This document shows positions 36,960 to 46,948 of a stretch of 64,000 nt of DNA, one piece after another. Within the stretch, counting starts at the first letter, position 1; every line of letters starts with the position of its first letter. A program made the position numbers and the translations under genes. The notes beneath the pieces were generated by a model. It saw nothing but the letters and a program-made list of their open reading frames with translations. It had not been told where the DNA came from and searched no databases. This stretch comes from Pelagerythrobacter aerophilus. GTDB lineage: Bacteria > Pseudomonadota > Alphaproteobacteria > Sphingomonadales > Sphingomonadaceae. The DNA lies in assembly GCF_003581645.1 (NCBI RefSeq), contig NZ_QXFK01000014.1:606926-670925 (forward strand), written 5' to 3'.

Positions 36960-37044
36960 CCGTACGCCCGGCGCAATGGCAGGCTGCGCCCGCCGGGGCA
37001 AGGGGTTCGAGCGCCCGAGGTCCGCGCGGGCGCGGGCGCTAACC

Positions 37045-38109
37045 TCAGCGCCCGATCAGCTTCTGCGCCATACGATCGGCGACCACGTCGGGAGAGACGC
37101 CACTCGCATCGCTTTCCTGCCATATCTCCTCGAGCCGCCCGGGAATCTGCGCGATGCGCTTGCGCACCTCGTTGATGTCGCACGGAGCACCGTCGCGGCG
37201 GGCGAGGTATTCCAGCGTGACGCTGATGATCCCGCCCGCGTTGATCACGTAGTCGGGCGCGTAGAGAATGCCGCGCTCGGCGAGTATCTGGCCATGATGC
37301 GCGCGGGCGAGCTGGTTGTTCGCCGCCCCGGCCACGATCGAGGCGTCGAGCCGGGCGATCCCTTCGTCGTCGAGAATGGCCCCCAGAGCATTGGGGCTGA
37401 ACACATCGCACGAAACGCTCATGATTGCGTCAGGCGCGGCGGTTTCGGCGCCGAGTTCGTCCGCCAGCGCGGCGGCGCGGTCCATGTTGATGTCCGACAG
37501 CGTCAGCTTGGCGCCGTCCTTCGCCAGCAGGCGCGCGACGCCCCCGCCGACGCTGCCGGCGCCCTGAACCGCGACGTGGACGCCGCTCACTGAATCCTTG
37601 CCCAGCTTGTGGCGTACCGCGGCCTTGATGCCGTGATAAATGCCCATTGCGGTAAACGGACCCGGATCTCCGCCGGCGGTGCCCTCGCCCTCAACCGGCA
37701 GGCCGGTGACGTACTGCGTGCGCCGCGACACCGCGACCATGTCAGCCTCGCCGATGCCGACGTCTTCCGCGGTGACGTAGGCGCCGCCGAGCGCCTCGAC
37801 CGCTTCGCCAAACGCTTCAAGCATCTCGGGCGTCTTGGTCCGATCCTTGTCGGCAAGGATCACGGCCTTGCCGCCGCCCATCGGCAGACCAGCCATGGCG
37901 TTCTTGTAGCTCATCCCGCGACTCAGCCGCAGCGCGTCGCGCATCGCGTCCTTCGGATCGGCATAGTGCCAGAAGCGCGTGCCGCCAGCGCCGGGGCCCA
38001 AGTGCGTGGAATGGAGCGCGATGATCGCGGTCAGTCCCGATGCGCGGTCGCGCACCAGTTGAACGAGTTCGTGATCGTCGTAGTCCGGTTCGGTCCAGAA
38101 TGCCGTCAT
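37045..38109 (-). CDS. Glu/Leu/Phe/Val family amino acid dehydrogenase
   Basis: A 354-residue NAD(P)-dependent oxidative deaminase. The glycine-rich segment LPMGGGKAVIL contains the catalytic Lys, and the Rossmann motif VQGAGSVGGGVARLL is near residue 175. Length (about 350-365) fits leucine/branched-chain rather than glutamate dehydrogenases (about 420+). The start MTAFWTEPDYDDHE was chosen over the longer frame up to 38199, which runs through the tRNA gene region. Confidence 0.9.
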   Translation of the reverse strand: MTAFWTEPDYDDHELVQLVRDRASGLTAIIALHSTHLGPGAGGTRFWHYADPKDAMRDALRLSRGMSYKNAMAGLPMGGGKAVILADKDRTKTPEMLEAFGEAVEALGGAYVTAEDVGIGEADMVAVSRRTQYVTGLPVEGEGTAGGDPGPFTAMGIYHGIKAAVRHKLGKDSVSGVHVAVQGAGSVGGGVARLLAKDGAKLTLSDINMDRAAALADELGAETAAPDAIMSVSCDVFSPNALGAILDDEGIARLDASIVAGAANNQLARAHHGQILAERGILYAPDYVINAGGIISVTLEYLARRDGAPCDINEVRKRIAQIPGRLEEIWQESDASGVSPDVVADRMAQKLIGR

Positions 38110-38156
38110 TTTAGGAAGAAGTCCCGCTGCCAACCGACGGCGAAGATTGGGGAAAA

Positions 38157-38234
38157 TGGGGCGATCGACGGGATCCGAACCCGCGACCTCCGGTACCACA
38201 AACCGGCGCTCTAACCAACTGAGCTACGATCGCC
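38157..38234 (-). tRNA. tRNA-His (GTG anticodon)
   Basis: A minus-strand cloverleaf: acceptor GCGATCG/CGATCGC with an extra 5' G pairing with C73, the tRNA-His hallmark. The anticodon stem CCGGT/ACCGG encloses loop TTGTGGT (anticodon GTG). The T-arm is GCGGG-TTCGGAT-CCCGT, and CCA is encoded. Confidence 0.94.
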
Positions 38235-38583
38235 ACATGCCCCGGCCCGTTTATCGGACCTGCCGTGCAAGCGGGGCTGATACGCCCCTTCGCTGCGCGG
38301 TCAAGCCGCGAACGATGCGGGCGCGCGCCTGTTGCACAAGGATGCTCATTTGCAAAGCAAAAACTACTCTGACACCGCGCAAGCGCAAGATTCTTTCGCC
38401 GGCGCCGAAACACCTCGGAATCACCGTTGCCGGGACGGTTCGTGGAAAGCGAATCCCGGGCTGCATCGCTGTCCGGATCGGCCCACCACTCGTCAGCGAC
38501 AGAGGCCGAAACGCAAGAAGGGCGGCCCGACCGGACCGCCCTCCCCGATTTTGTCAGAACGCCTGAGAAGGCAATCCCGAGCG
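38235..38583. other. Intergenic stretch between tRNA-His and rpmE
   Basis: About 350 bases without a convincing gene. The only structure I see is the hairpin at 38519-38542 described as the rpmE terminator. The promoter of the minus-strand tRNA-His must also lie here. Confidence 0.5.
38507..38542 (-). terminator. Probable rpmE terminator
   Basis: AGGGCGG and CCGCCCT form a 7-bp stem around a 10-base loop, 41 bases after the rpmE stop. On the minus strand it is followed by TTCTTGCGTTT, a weak T-rich tail. Confidence 0.5.
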
Positions 38584-38811
38584 TCAGCCCTTCTTGAGGG
38601 ACAGCCCGCCGAAACGCTTGTTGAAGGCCGCGACACGGCCGCCTTCCTGAATCTGCTGCTTGCCGCCGGTCCAGGCCGGATGGCTGGTCGGATCGATGTC
38701 GAGCGTCAGCGTGTCGCCTTCGCTGCCCCAGGTGGAGCGCGTCTGGAACTCGGTCCCGTCGGTCATTTTGACGGTGATCGTGTGGTAATCGGGATGCGTG
38801 TCGGCCTTCAT
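38584..38811 (-). CDS. rpmE: 50S ribosomal protein L31
   Basis: A 75-residue L31 starting [19 protein letters not shown], with [17 protein letters not shown] and the HPAWTGGKQ stretch. It lacks the CxxC zinc cysteines, as is usual for this alphaproteobacterial form. AAGGA lies 10 bases before the ATG. It sits downstream of fabZ. Confidence 0.95.
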   Translation of the reverse strand: MKADTHPDYHTITVKMTDGTEFQTRSTWGSEGDTLTLDIDPTSHPAWTGGKQQIQEGGRVAAFNKRFGGLSLKKG

Positions 38812-38878
38812 GGCGTCGTGTCCTTCTGCATGTGACCGGTTCCGACCGGCCGGCAATGTCGGGAAAGCGGCGCGCCTA

Positions 38879-38908
38879 ATCGGGATTGCTTTGGAAAGCA
38901 ACCCCGAT
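38879..38908. repeat. Long imperfect hairpin between fabZ and rpmE
   Basis: A stem of 14 pairs with one A-C mismatch: ATCGGG-A-TTGCTTT and AAAGCAA-C-CCCGAT around GG. It has no T-run on either side, so it is more likely a repeat unit or RNA-processing site than a terminator. Confidence 0.5.
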
Positions 38909-38966
38909 CAGGGTTCCTGTTTGTCCTCAAGCGCCGGCGCTCGCATTCGCTCGCTTGGCTATCCTC

Positions 38967-38986
38967 GCACCCGCGGACGCGGGTGC
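38967..38986 (-). terminator. Perfect GC-rich hairpin 7 bases after fabZ
   Basis: GCACCCGCG-GA-CGCGGGTGC gives a 9-bp stem with a 2-base gap, just after the fabZ stop. The tail on the minus strand is GAGGATAG, not T-rich, so termination is only possible, and the hairpin may instead stabilise the fabZ mRNA 3' end. Confidence 0.4.
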
Positions 38987-38993
38987 CAACAAA

Positions 38994-39461
38994 CTACGCT
39001 TCCGGCGGATCCGCGACCATCGCGGTAAATTCCGCCTCGCTCGTGGTCTTGCCATCCACGCTGGCGCGGCCCTTGAACTTGTAGACCCGGCTGCGCTTCT
39101 GGAGGAATTCGACTTCCAGATCGAGCAGGCAACCGGGCGTCACGGGCGCGCGGAACTTGGCGTTCTCGATGCCCATGAAATAGACGAGCTTGCCTGTGCC
39201 CGCGAGTTCGAGCGTCTCGATGCCGAGGATTGCAGCGGCCTGTGCCAGCGCCTCCACCTGCAGTACGCCGGGCATGATCGGCGCGCCGGGGAAGTGCCCC
39301 TGGAAGAAGTCCTCGTTGAAGCTCACCGCCTTTACCGCATGTATCCGCTCGCCGAGTTCGATCGACTTGACCCGATCGACCAGCAGGAGCGGATAACGGT
39401 GCGGCAGGGCCTTGAGCACCTTGCGGATGTCGTACGGCTGCGCGCCCGATTCCTCGCTCAT
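38994..39461 (-). CDS. fabZ: 3-hydroxyacyl-ACP dehydratase FabZ
   Basis: A 155-residue hot-dog fold enzyme. Catalytic His56 is in [15 protein letters not shown] and Glu70 in LQVEALAQ. It follows skp directly; the lpxD gene usually found between them is absent. Dehydrates beta-hydroxyacyl-ACP in fatty acid synthesis. Confidence 0.96.
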   Translation of the reverse strand: MSEESGAQPYDIRKVLKALPHRYPLLLVDRVKSIELGERIHAVKAVSFNEDFFQGHFPGAPIMPGVLQVEALAQAAAILGIETLELAGTGKLVYFMGIENAKFRAPVTPGCLLDLEVEFLQKRSRVYKFKGRASVDGKTTSEAEFTAMVADPPEA

Positions 39462-39486
39462 CGCCCTGCCTTCTTCGTCTTTGGGA

Positions 39487-40164
39487 TCAACGGCCGGTCG
39501 GCTGCTGCTGCGCCGGCTGTGCGCCCTGCGCTGCCTGCGCGGCGGCCTGCTGCTCGCGAATCTCGCGCGGCATCCAACCCTGCGGCGGCGTGATCTGCAC
39601 GCTGGGCAGCAGCGTATTGAGTTCCGTCAGCACGTCCTGCGTGACGTTGTGCTGCGCGCCGGCGAAGATCACCTGACCCGACGTCGCGTCGAGAATCAGC
39701 GAGATGTTCTTCTTCTGCGCAGCGGCCTGCACCGCCTCGTCCAGGCGATCCTCGATCTGTTCCTGGGTATAGGCGCGGCTCAGGGAGACCGGCGCCAGGA
39801 TCTGCTGCAATTCGCGCTGGCCCGACTGCTCGATCTGCTGGATCTGTGCAGCCTGCTGCTGCAGCGCCTGCTGGTCGGGGCTGGCGGCCTGACGGTCCGT
39901 ATTGAACTTCTGCACCATCGGCGTGAGCTGCGCTTCGAGCTGCTGGCGGCGCGCTTCGGCCTGGTCGATCTGCGCCTTGTAGGTCGTCTGGCGCTGCTGC
40001 TCGGCCGTCTTGTAGGCGTTGGAATTGGCGATCACGGCCGGAAGGCTGACGACGCCGACGCCGCGTGCGTCCTGCGCCATGGCCGGCGTAGCGAGAATCA
40101 TCGGGGCCGAAGCCGCCGTGAGCATGAGACCGGCCGCGAAGACCGGCTTGAGAAGGTTCTTCAT
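39487..40164 (-). CDS. skp: OmpH/Skp family periplasmic chaperone
   Basis: A 225-residue secreted protein. The signal peptide ends near residue 30 (ATPAMAQ), and [18 protein letters not shown] begins the core. A long Gln/Ala-rich coiled coil (about residues 60-150) matches the tentacle region of Skp. The C-terminus is unusually Gln/Ala/Pro-rich. It overlaps the bamA stop by 1 base and should escort outer membrane proteins to BAM. Confidence 0.92.
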   Translation of the reverse strand: MKNLLKPVFAAGLMLTAASAPMILATPAMAQDARGVGVVSLPAVIANSNAYKTAEQQRQTTYKAQIDQAEARRQQLEAQLTPMVQKFNTDRQAASPDQQALQQQAAQIQQIEQSGQRELQQILAPVSLSRAYTQEQIEDRLDEAVQAAAQKKNISLILDATSGQVIFAGAQHNVTQDVLTELNTLLPSVQITPPQGWMPREIREQQAAAQAAQGAQPAQQQPTGR

Positions 40165-42878
40165 CAGAATTGGGTTCCTACATTGAAAGTGAAGGTCTTC
40201 GTGTCGTCGCCCGGCTCTTTCTTGAGCACATGGGCGAAGTCGATGCGGAACGGCCCGAAGGGCGAGTTCCAGTTCACGCCGATGCCGACCGAGATGCGCG
40301 GGCTGGCGGTGTCGCCCAGGAAGACCTCCTGGAACGGGTTCGCCACCCGATACATCGCCGGATCGTTCGGGTTGCCCGCGGCATCCGTCGGATCTGTGGT
40401 CGTCTTCGTCGCGTCGGTCGGATCGATGTAGAGGGGATTGCCCTCGCTATCGCGGTACTGGCGCTGGATACCGTCGGGGAATGGCGAGCTTTGCAGCACG
40501 GGCTTGGTCACGTTAAACAACGCGCCGACATCCATGAAGATCGAGGGCCGCAGGCCCATCTCGCGCGCGCCCGAGCCAAGTGGAATCTCGAGTTCGGCAC
40601 GGCCCAGATAGTAGGCATTGCCCCCAAGCGCGTCGTCGCCGACCTGATCGCGATCTGTGATCACGACGGGGTTGCCGTCTTCATCCTCGCGAATCGGCTG
40701 ACGCAGCACGCGCGGGCCGACGCCGCGGATATCGAAGCCGCGGAACTGCGGTTCGCCCAGGAAAAACCGATCGGTCAGCCGTACGTCGTCGACGCCCGGG
40801 CCGCGATCTTCGAGACCCTTGATCAGGCCTCCCTCGCCCTGCAGCGAGAAGATGAAACCGCCGAATACCGGCCAATACTTCGCACCCTTCGCGCGCAGGC
40901 GCAGATACTTCACCGATCCGCCCAGGCCGGCATATTGAGTGCTTAGCGACAGCGATTCGCCGCGCGTTGGCCGGTAGTTGTTGTTGAGGTTGTTATAAGC
41001 GATCGTCAGGCCGACAATGGAGCTGGTCCGCTTGCCGACGGCTTCGCACAGATAGCGGCCCGCCAGAACGGGGTCGCACTCGGTCACGCCATCACCGTCG
41101 ATGTCGCTGTAGTAGGTGAACTCGTCGAGCGAGACGTTGTCGTAATTGAGCGTGTAGCTGCCGATCGCCGAGATGTACTCGGTCAGCGGCACGCCGGCAC
41201 GAACTTCGAAACCGGTGGTCGACTGTTCGAACGTGCGATTGCGGTCGTTGTTGAGGAAGTTGAAGCTGTTGTAATCCTTGCGGTAGATGTCCACACCCAT
41301 CGAGATGTTGCGGTCGAACACATACGGCTCGGAGAAGCTCAGCGCGGCGGACCGCGAGTAGCGCGACCAGTTGACCGACGCGCCGACCGTCTGGCCGCGG
41401 CCGCGGAAGTTGCGCTGACGGATCGAGCCGGCGAGGATGAAGTTTTCGATCGACGAGAAGCCGGCCGAAAGCTGCAACTCGCCGGTCGGCTGCTCCTCCA
41501 CGTTCGCTTCGAGGATGATGCGATCGGGGGCGCTGCCCTCCTTCTGCTCGATCTCGAAGTTTTCCTGGAAGTATCCGAGCGAGTTGATGCGGTTGCTCGA
41601 GCGCTTGACCTGGAGCGAGTTGAACGCGTCGCCCTCGGCCACGCGGAATTCGCGGCGGACGACCTTGTCCTGCGTCAGCGTGTTGCCGTTCACGTCGACC
41701 CGCTCGACATAGACGCGCGGCGCCTCGCGCAGGACGAACGTCACGTCCATCGTGAGGTCTTCCTGGTTGCGGACGAACTGCGGCTGCGCATCGGCGAAGG
41801 CGTAGCCGAAGGTGCCGGCAAGTTCGTTCAGCTGCTCGACAGTGTCCTCGACCAGCTTGGCGTTGTACCAGTCGCCGGTCTTCATCGGCAGGTTCTGCGT
41901 CATCCGCTCGCTGTCGAAATCGCGGATCTGGCTGTCGACGGTCACATCGCCGAACTTGTAGCGCTCGCCCTCCTCGAGGACGTAGGTGATGATGAAGTCT
42001 TCCTTGTCCGGCGTCAGCTCGGCCACGGCGGATACGACGCGGAAGTCGGCGTAGCCTTCGGTCAGGTAGAACTGGCGCAGCTTCTGCTGGTCGAATGCCA
42101 GTCGGTCGGGGTCGTAGCTGGTGTTCGAGCTGAAGAAACGGAAGAAGCGCGCTTCTTTGGTGACCATCTCGCCCTTGAGCTCGCCGTCGTCGAACTCCTC
42201 GTTGCCGAGGATGTTGATCTGGCGAACCTTCGACTTGGGCCCCTCGCTGATCTCGAATACGACGTCGACGCGGTTCTGGCTGAGCTCGACCGTCTTCGGT
42301 TCGACCGAGGCGGCGAAACGGCCCTGGCGCTTGTAGAGCTCGATGATGCGCGCAGTGTCGGCGCGCACTTTGGAACGGGTGAAGATCTGGCGCGGCGCGA
42401 GGCGGATTTCAGGCAGGATCTTGTCGTTCTTGATCCGCTTGTTGCCCTCCAGGATGATGCGGTTGATCACCGGGTTCTCGGTAACCTCGATCACCACGTT
42501 GCCGCCGTCGTTGCGGACGCTGGCTTCGGAGAACAGCTCGGTCGCGTAGAGATCCTTCAGCGCCTGGTCGGCGAGCGCCTGGGTGTAGGTATCCCCGGCG
42601 CGCATCTGGATGTACGACAGGATCGTCGCGGGTTCGAGCCGCTGTGCACCGACCACGGTGATCGAGCGGATCGTCTGGCCCTGCGGTGCTGCGACAGGCG
42701 CGGGCTGCGCGGCAGGCTGCTGCGGAGTGGGCTGCGGCACCTGAGCGGCAGGCGCCTCTTGCTCCTGTGCCAGCAGCGGCGCAGGAACGCCGGCCAGCAT
42801 AGTGCCGCAGAGCAGGGCCAGCGCGAAGCCGGTGCCGGTCTTGCCGAATGCGCCGGCGGCTTTCTCGCGTTCAATCAT
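40164..42878 (-). CDS. bamA: Outer membrane protein assembly factor BamA
   Basis: About 904 residues. A signal peptide (to about residue 38, PAPLLAQ) is followed by a Pro/Gln/Ala-rich linker, then five POTRA domains (about 70-410) and a 16-strand barrel ending in Phe. The lid-loop motif appears as QFRGFDIRG. The start is uncertain: an ATG at 42878 is used, with GTG at 42884 and TTG at 42899 in frame. Central component of outer membrane protein insertion. Confidence 0.96.
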   Translation of the reverse strand: MIEREKAAGAFGKTGTGFALALLCGTMLAGVPAPLLAQEQEAPAAQVPQPTPQQPAAQPAPVAAPQGQTIRSITVVGAQRLEPATILSYIQMRAGDTYTQALADQALKDLYATELFSEASVRNDGGNVVIEVTENPVINRIILEGNKRIKNDKILPEIRLAPRQIFTRSKVRADTARIIELYKRQGRFAASVEPKTVELSQNRVDVVFEISEGPKSKVRQINILGNEEFDDGELKGEMVTKEARFFRFFSSNTSYDPDRLAFDQQKLRQFYLTEGYADFRVVSAVAELTPDKEDFIITYVLEEGERYKFGDVTVDSQIRDFDSERMTQNLPMKTGDWYNAKLVEDTVEQLNELAGTFGYAFADAQPQFVRNQEDLTMDVTFVLREAPRVYVERVDVNGNTLTQDKVVRREFRVAEGDAFNSLQVKRSSNRINSLGYFQENFEIEQKEGSAPDRIILEANVEEQPTGELQLSAGFSSIENFILAGSIRQRNFRGRGQTVGASVNWSRYSRSAALSFSEPYVFDRNISMGVDIYRKDYNSFNFLNNDRNRTFEQSTTGFEVRAGVPLTEYISAIGSYTLNYDNVSLDEFTYYSDIDGDGVTECDPVLAGRYLCEAVGKRTSSIVGLTIAYNNLNNNYRPTRGESLSLSTQYAGLGGSVKYLRLRAKGAKYWPVFGGFIFSLQGEGGLIKGLEDRGPGVDDVRLTDRFFLGEPQFRGFDIRGVGPRVLRQPIREDEDGNPVVITDRDQVGDDALGGNAYYLGRAELEIPLGSGAREMGLRPSIFMDVGALFNVTKPVLQSSPFPDGIQRQYRDSEGNPLYIDPTDATKTTTDPTDAAGNPNDPAMYRVANPFQEVFLGDTASPRISVGIGVNWNSPFGPFRIDFAHVLKKEPGDDTKTFTFNVGTQF

Positions 42879-43034
42879 CGACACGGCGATCCCGTCCAAT
42901 CCTTACCAAATGCACCATCTGGGCCGCTGCCCAAGCATCGGAGCGACAGCGAATGCCGCCCTTGCCCGATGCGATGCCCCCAATCAAGCAAAGGAAGGAA
43001 CCATTCCCCCGCGCTTTTTCGCCCCCCGGACCGG

Positions 43035-44174
43035 TCAGCTCCCGAATATCGGCAGCGAAACCAGATCGTTGATCGTGACGAACACCATCAGCGCGAGCAC
43101 CACGGCAACACCGGTGCGGAACGCCAATTCCTGTCCGCGCGGGCCGACCGGCTTCCGGCGGACAGCCTCTGCCGCGTAGAAAGCCAGATGGCCGCCGTCG
43201 AGCGCCGGAATTGGCAAGAGGTTGATGAATGCCAAATTAAGCGAGATCAGCGCGATGAAGTTAATAAAGGCGAGCGGACCGAGGCTGAGTTGCTCGCCCG
43301 AATACTTGGCGATCTTGATCGGTCCGCCGAGTTCGCGGACCGAGCGATCGCCGGAGACGATCTGCTTCACGCCGGTCACCATCATGTGCGCGATGCCGAT
43401 GCTGTGATCCACGGCCATGCCGGTAGCAGCTATCGGACCCTGCCGTTCGAATTCGAACTCCGCCTGCGCCGGGCGGATTCCGAGCAGTCCGATCTTTGAA
43501 GTATTGCCGAACCCGTCGGTCACCTCGTGGCTGTCGGCAGTCACCGTGATCGGCATGTTCTGCCCGTCGCGGTCGACCACGATCTCGAACGTACGCCCCG
43601 GATAGAGCATCACAGCGCTCTGGATGTCGCGGAAATCGTGCATCCGCTCGCCGTCGATCGAAACAATGCGGTCGCCGACCTCGAAGCCTGCCTCTTCCGC
43701 GGCCGAACCTTCGGAGAACCCGGCAACCGTGAGCTGCCGGTCGGTTTCGACCGGCACCGGCTCGCCCACAACCATGAAGAACGCGGCGAAGATCGCCAGC
43801 GCGACCAGGATGTTGGTCGCGGGGCCCGCGATCACGATCAGTGCGCGCTGCCATAGCGGCTTGAAGTGAAACGAACCCGCCCGCTCCTCTTCGGGAATCG
43901 CGGCAATCTTGTCCGGGTCGGGAATGCTCGCGGGGTTCATGTCGCCCTTGAACTGGACGTAGCCGCCGAGCGGCAGTGCGGAGAGCTTCCAGCGCGTGCC
44001 GTGGCGGTCGGTCCGGCCAGCAAGCTCCCTGCCGAAGCCGATCGAGAACGCCTCCGCCTGAACGCCGAACAGGCGCCCGACGAGGTAGTGACCGAACTCG
44101 TGAATCGTGATCAGCGGCCCCAGCACCAGCAGGAAGCCAACGATGTACATCCAGAATGAAGGCGAATCAGCCAA
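43035..44174 (-). CDS. rseP: RIP metalloprotease RseP/MmpA (site-2 protease)
   Basis: A 379-residue intramembrane zinc protease. HEFGH (about residues 25-29) and the C-terminal PALDGGH motif supply the zinc ligands. A PDZ domain (about 130-200, EEAGFEVGDRIVSIDG) lies between. I chose a TTG start at 44174 that overlaps the dxr stop by 8 bases, because family members have a short LxSPxFW lead before the first helix; the first ATG (44150) cuts into it. Confidence 0.92.
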   Translation of the reverse strand: MADSPSFWMYIVGFLLVLGPLITIHEFGHYLVGRLFGVQAEAFSIGFGRELAGRTDRHGTRWKLSALPLGGYVQFKGDMNPASIPDPDKIAAIPEEERAGSFHFKPLWQRALIVIAGPATNILVALAIFAAFFMVVGEPVPVETDRQLTVAGFSEGSAAEEAGFEVGDRIVSIDGERMHDFRDIQSAVMLYPGRTFEIVVDRDGQNMPITVTADSHEVTDGFGNTSKIGLLGIRPAQAEFEFERQGPIAATGMAVDHSIGIAHMMVTGVKQIVSGDRSVRELGGPIKIAKYSGEQLSLGPLAFINFIALISLNLAFINLLPIPALDGGHLAFYAAEAVRRKPVGPRGQELAFRTGVAVVLALMVFVTINDLVSLPIFGS

Positions 44175-45330
44175 TTGGCATAGTCTCCAGCAGCTCGCGA
44201 GCCCGACTGCGCGCCTCGGCATCCACACCGAGAACGTCGTCCAGGCTCGAAGGTGCCATGGGGGTATAACGTTCGAGAGTTTGCTCGACCACTAACGCGA
44301 TCCGCGTGAACGGCATCTGACCGGCGAGGAATGCGGCAACCGCGACCTCGTTTGCTGCGTTGAGCACGGCCGGCGCCGCGCCGCCCGCATGCGCGGCCTC
44401 GCGGGCCAGCCGGGTCGCAGGGAAGCGCACCTCGTCGAGCGCCTCGAAAGTCAGCGAACCGAGCGCCGCAAGATCGAGCGGCGCGCAAGGCGTGTCCATC
44501 CGTTCCGGATATGCGAGGCACGAGGCGATCGGGACCCGCATGTCCGAAGGGCCGAGCTGCGCCAGGGTCGAACCGTCGCGGTACTCGACCATCGAATGCA
44601 CCACGCTCTGCGGATGGACGACGATCCGCAGCGCCTCGAGCCCGACGGGGAACAAGTGATGCGCCTCGATGAATTCGAGCCCCTTGTTCATCATCGTCGC
44701 CGAATCGACACTGATCTTGGCGCCCATGCTCCAGTTCGGATGCGCCACGGCCTGTGCGGGCGTCGCGCCGGCGAGCTGTTCCGCCGTCCAGGTACGCAAG
44801 GGGCCGCCGCTGGCGGTCAGCGTGATCGTGCGCACGTCCTCGATCCTGCCGCCCTGCAGGCACTGGAAGATCGCGTTGTGCTCCGAATCGACGGGCAGCA
44901 GGGTCGCGCCGTGCTCGGCAACGGCCGCGGTCATGACGTCGCCGGCCGAGACGAGCGCCTCCTTGTTCGCCAGCGCGATCGCGCCGCCGCGACGGATTGC
45001 CGTCATCGTCGGGCGAAGCCCGGCGCAACCCACGATCGCCGCGACCGTCAGGTCCACCGGCCGCGAGGCGGCCTCGCACAGCGCCGACGATCCCCCCTCA
45101 GCCGCAATGCCCGATCCCGAGAGCGCCTCGCGCAGATCGCCGAGGCATGCCTCGTCGCCGACCACCGCGAGCTCCGCGTCGAACTCGCGTGCGAGCGCCG
45201 CGAGTTCACGCGCGCTGCAATTGGCGGTCAGCGCCACCACCCGCCAATCGCCGCGGTTGCGGCGCACGAGGTCCAGCGTCGAAGCCCCGACCGAGCCGGT
45301 CGCGCCGAGAATGGAAATCGAGCGGGTCAA
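44167..45330 (-). CDS. dxr: 1-deoxy-D-xylulose 5-phosphate reductoisomerase
   Basis: A 387-residue NADPH-dependent enzyme of the MEP isoprenoid pathway. The N-terminal [17 protein letters not shown] binds NADPH, and the metal/substrate segments [13 protein letters not shown] and [20 protein letters not shown] are present. The start is a TTG overlapping the cdsA stop (TTGA), since no ATG exists before the NADPH motif. Confidence 0.95.
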   Translation of the reverse strand: MTRSISILGATGSVGASTLDLVRRNRGDWRVVALTANCSARELAALAREFDAELAVVGDEACLGDLREALSGSGIAAEGGSSALCEAASRPVDLTVAAIVGCAGLRPTMTAIRRGGAIALANKEALVSAGDVMTAAVAEHGATLLPVDSEHNAIFQCLQGGRIEDVRTITLTASGGPLRTWTAEQLAGATPAQAVAHPNWSMGAKISVDSATMMNKGLEFIEAHHLFPVGLEALRIVVHPQSVVHSMVEYRDGSTLAQLGPSDMRVPIASCLAYPERMDTPCAPLDLAALGSLTFEALDEVRFPATRLAREAAHAGGAAPAVLNAANEVAVAAFLAGQMPFTRIALVVEQTLERYTPMAPSSLDDVLGVDAEARSRARELLETMPIG

Positions 45331-46055
45331 TTGACGACGCTCGCGGCAAGCACGCCGACTGCGATGGCGACCGGCAGGAGCCCGTCGATGCGGTCGAACA
45401 CGCCGCCGTGCCCCGGAATGAGGTGCGAGCTGTCCTTCACGCCCGCGCGCCGTTTGAGCCAGCTCTCGAAGAAATCGCCGGCCTGCGCCAGAACCGCAAG
45501 CCCCGCGCCCAGCAGCGCGGCGCCGCCGAGGTTCTGCGCATCGAGGGCCAGGCCGAGTTCGAACCGCGGCCCCAGCCACGAGACGCTCGAATCGATCGCG
45601 ACCACCCACAGCACGACCCACAGGGCCGAGGCAGCCATGCCGCCCAGCAGCCCGGCCCAGGTCTTCGACGGGCTCACGCGCGGCGCGATCTTCGGTCCGC
45701 CGATGACGCGGCCGGTGAAGTAGGCACCGGTGTCGGTGAAGATCGTGACGCCCAGCACGAGCACGATCAGGAAGTCCGCCGCACCGCTCAGAATACCGGC
45801 GGCCAGGCCGATGTAGAGCGCACCCGCAATCAGGGCAGCGAGCCGGTAGGGCACGTTCGCCGTCGCACGGGAGACCAGCACCACGAACTCCGCGAAGCAG
45901 ACCAGCGCGACGATACCGACGAACAGGTCAAACACCCGCCCGCCCTGCCAGAACGCGGCGCCGGCGACGGCCAGCATGACCACCGCCGAGGCCAGGCGAA
46001 CCGGCAGGTCCGCGCTGCGCGTCTTCAGCGGAACGGGCTCGCTCTCACCGGTCAT
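45327..46055 (-). CDS. cdsA: Phosphatidate cytidylyltransferase
   Basis: A 242-residue membrane protein making CDP-diacylglycerol. About seven helices and the C-terminal CdsA signature ([18 protein letters not shown]) with the preceding KRRAGVKD. It supplies pgsA and pssA, both also encoded in the window. Confidence 0.95.
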   Translation of the reverse strand: MTGESEPVPLKTRSADLPVRLASAVVMLAVAGAAFWQGGRVFDLFVGIVALVCFAEFVVLVSRATANVPYRLAALIAGALYIGLAAGILSGAADFLIVLVLGVTIFTDTGAYFTGRVIGGPKIAPRVSPSKTWAGLLGGMAASALWVVLWVVAIDSSVSWLGPRFELGLALDAQNLGGAALLGAGLAVLAQAGDFFESWLKRRAGVKDSSHLIPGHGGVFDRIDGLLPVAIAVGVLAASVVN

Positions 46056-46100
46056 CGCTCTCCTCGCTCGTCTGATGCAACGCTGAGGGGGAGGAAAGGG

Positions 46101-46787
46101 TCATCGCCCGCCATATCGGCGCTCCCTCCGCGCGAATTCGTCCAGCGCGTTCCGCAAGTGCTCGGGCGTGAAGTCGGGCCATAGCGTATCGACGAAGATC
46201 ATCTCGGCATAGGCCGCCTGCCACAGCAGGAAGTTCGACAGCCGCACCTCCCCGCTCGTGCGGATCAGCAGGTCGAGCGGCGGCAGGTCGGCGGTGTCGA
46301 GGTGCTTGGCGATCGTTTCGGCCGTGATCTGGCCTTCGGCCGCCGCCTTCCCCGCGGCGCGCGCGATTTCCTGCTGCGAGCCGTAGTTGAGCGCGACGGC
46401 CAGCGTGCGCGCACCTCCGCTGGTCTTCTCCAGCGCATCTTCGAGCATCTCGACGATATCGGGCGCAAGCCCCTGCCAATCACCGATAATCTTGAGCTTG
46501 ACGTCGTTGGCGATAAACTCCGGCAGGTCCGATTTCACGAACTTGCGCATTAGGTTCATCAGGTCGTCGACCTCTTCGCCCGGGCGCTTCCAGTTCTCGG
46601 AACTGAAGGCGTAGAGCGTCAGGCATTCGATGCCGGTTTCGGAGAGGCTGCGCACCAGTGTGCGCACGGCCTCCACGCCGCGCTGGTGCCCCAGCGCGCG
46701 CGGCAGGTGCCGGCGCTTCGCCCAGCGGCCGTTGCCGTCCATGATCACGGCGACATGGCGGGCCTGTGCGGCTACGCCGTCAGCCAT
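46101..46787 (-). CDS. uppS: Undecaprenyl diphosphate synthase
   Basis: A 228-residue cis-prenyltransferase. The VAVIMDGNGRWAKRR motif near residue 12 carries the catalytic Asp, and DLLIRTSGEVRLSNFLLWQ near residue 182 is the C-terminal signature. AGGAGGGTGGAA precedes the ATG at 46787. Produces the lipid carrier for peptidoglycan. Confidence 0.96.
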   Translation of the reverse strand: MADGVAAQARHVAVIMDGNGRWAKRRHLPRALGHQRGVEAVRTLVRSLSETGIECLTLYAFSSENWKRPGEEVDDLMNLMRKFVKSDLPEFIANDVKLKIIGDWQGLAPDIVEMLEDALEKTSGGARTLAVALNYGSQQEIARAAGKAAAEGQITAETIAKHLDTADLPPLDLLIRTSGEVRLSNFLLWQAAYAEMIFVDTLWPDFTPEHLRNALDEFARRERRYGGR

Positions 46788-46948
46788 TTCCACCCTCCTC
46801 GTCGCACGAAGGAGCCAACGAGTGACGGCACGGCGCGGAGCGGCGGGTGCGGCATCCGCACCACTCCGCTCCGGCCAGGCTCACTTTCGGTTTGCCAAGT
46901 CTCACTGCCCTTCCTCTGAAGAGAAGGGGATAGGCCGCCCGATCCCGC

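Noticed and set aside
44997..46184. A 395-codon open frame on the plus strand across dxr and cdsA
   Set aside because: It has an Arg/Pro-rich, low-complexity composition and is fully antisense to two clear enzymes; a by-product of high GC content.
46861..46948. Repeat unit in the frr-uppS gap (segment around CTTCCTCTGAAGAGAAGGGG)
   Set aside because: A short CTTCTCTTC-like self-complementarity exists, but I found no second copy and no terminator tail.
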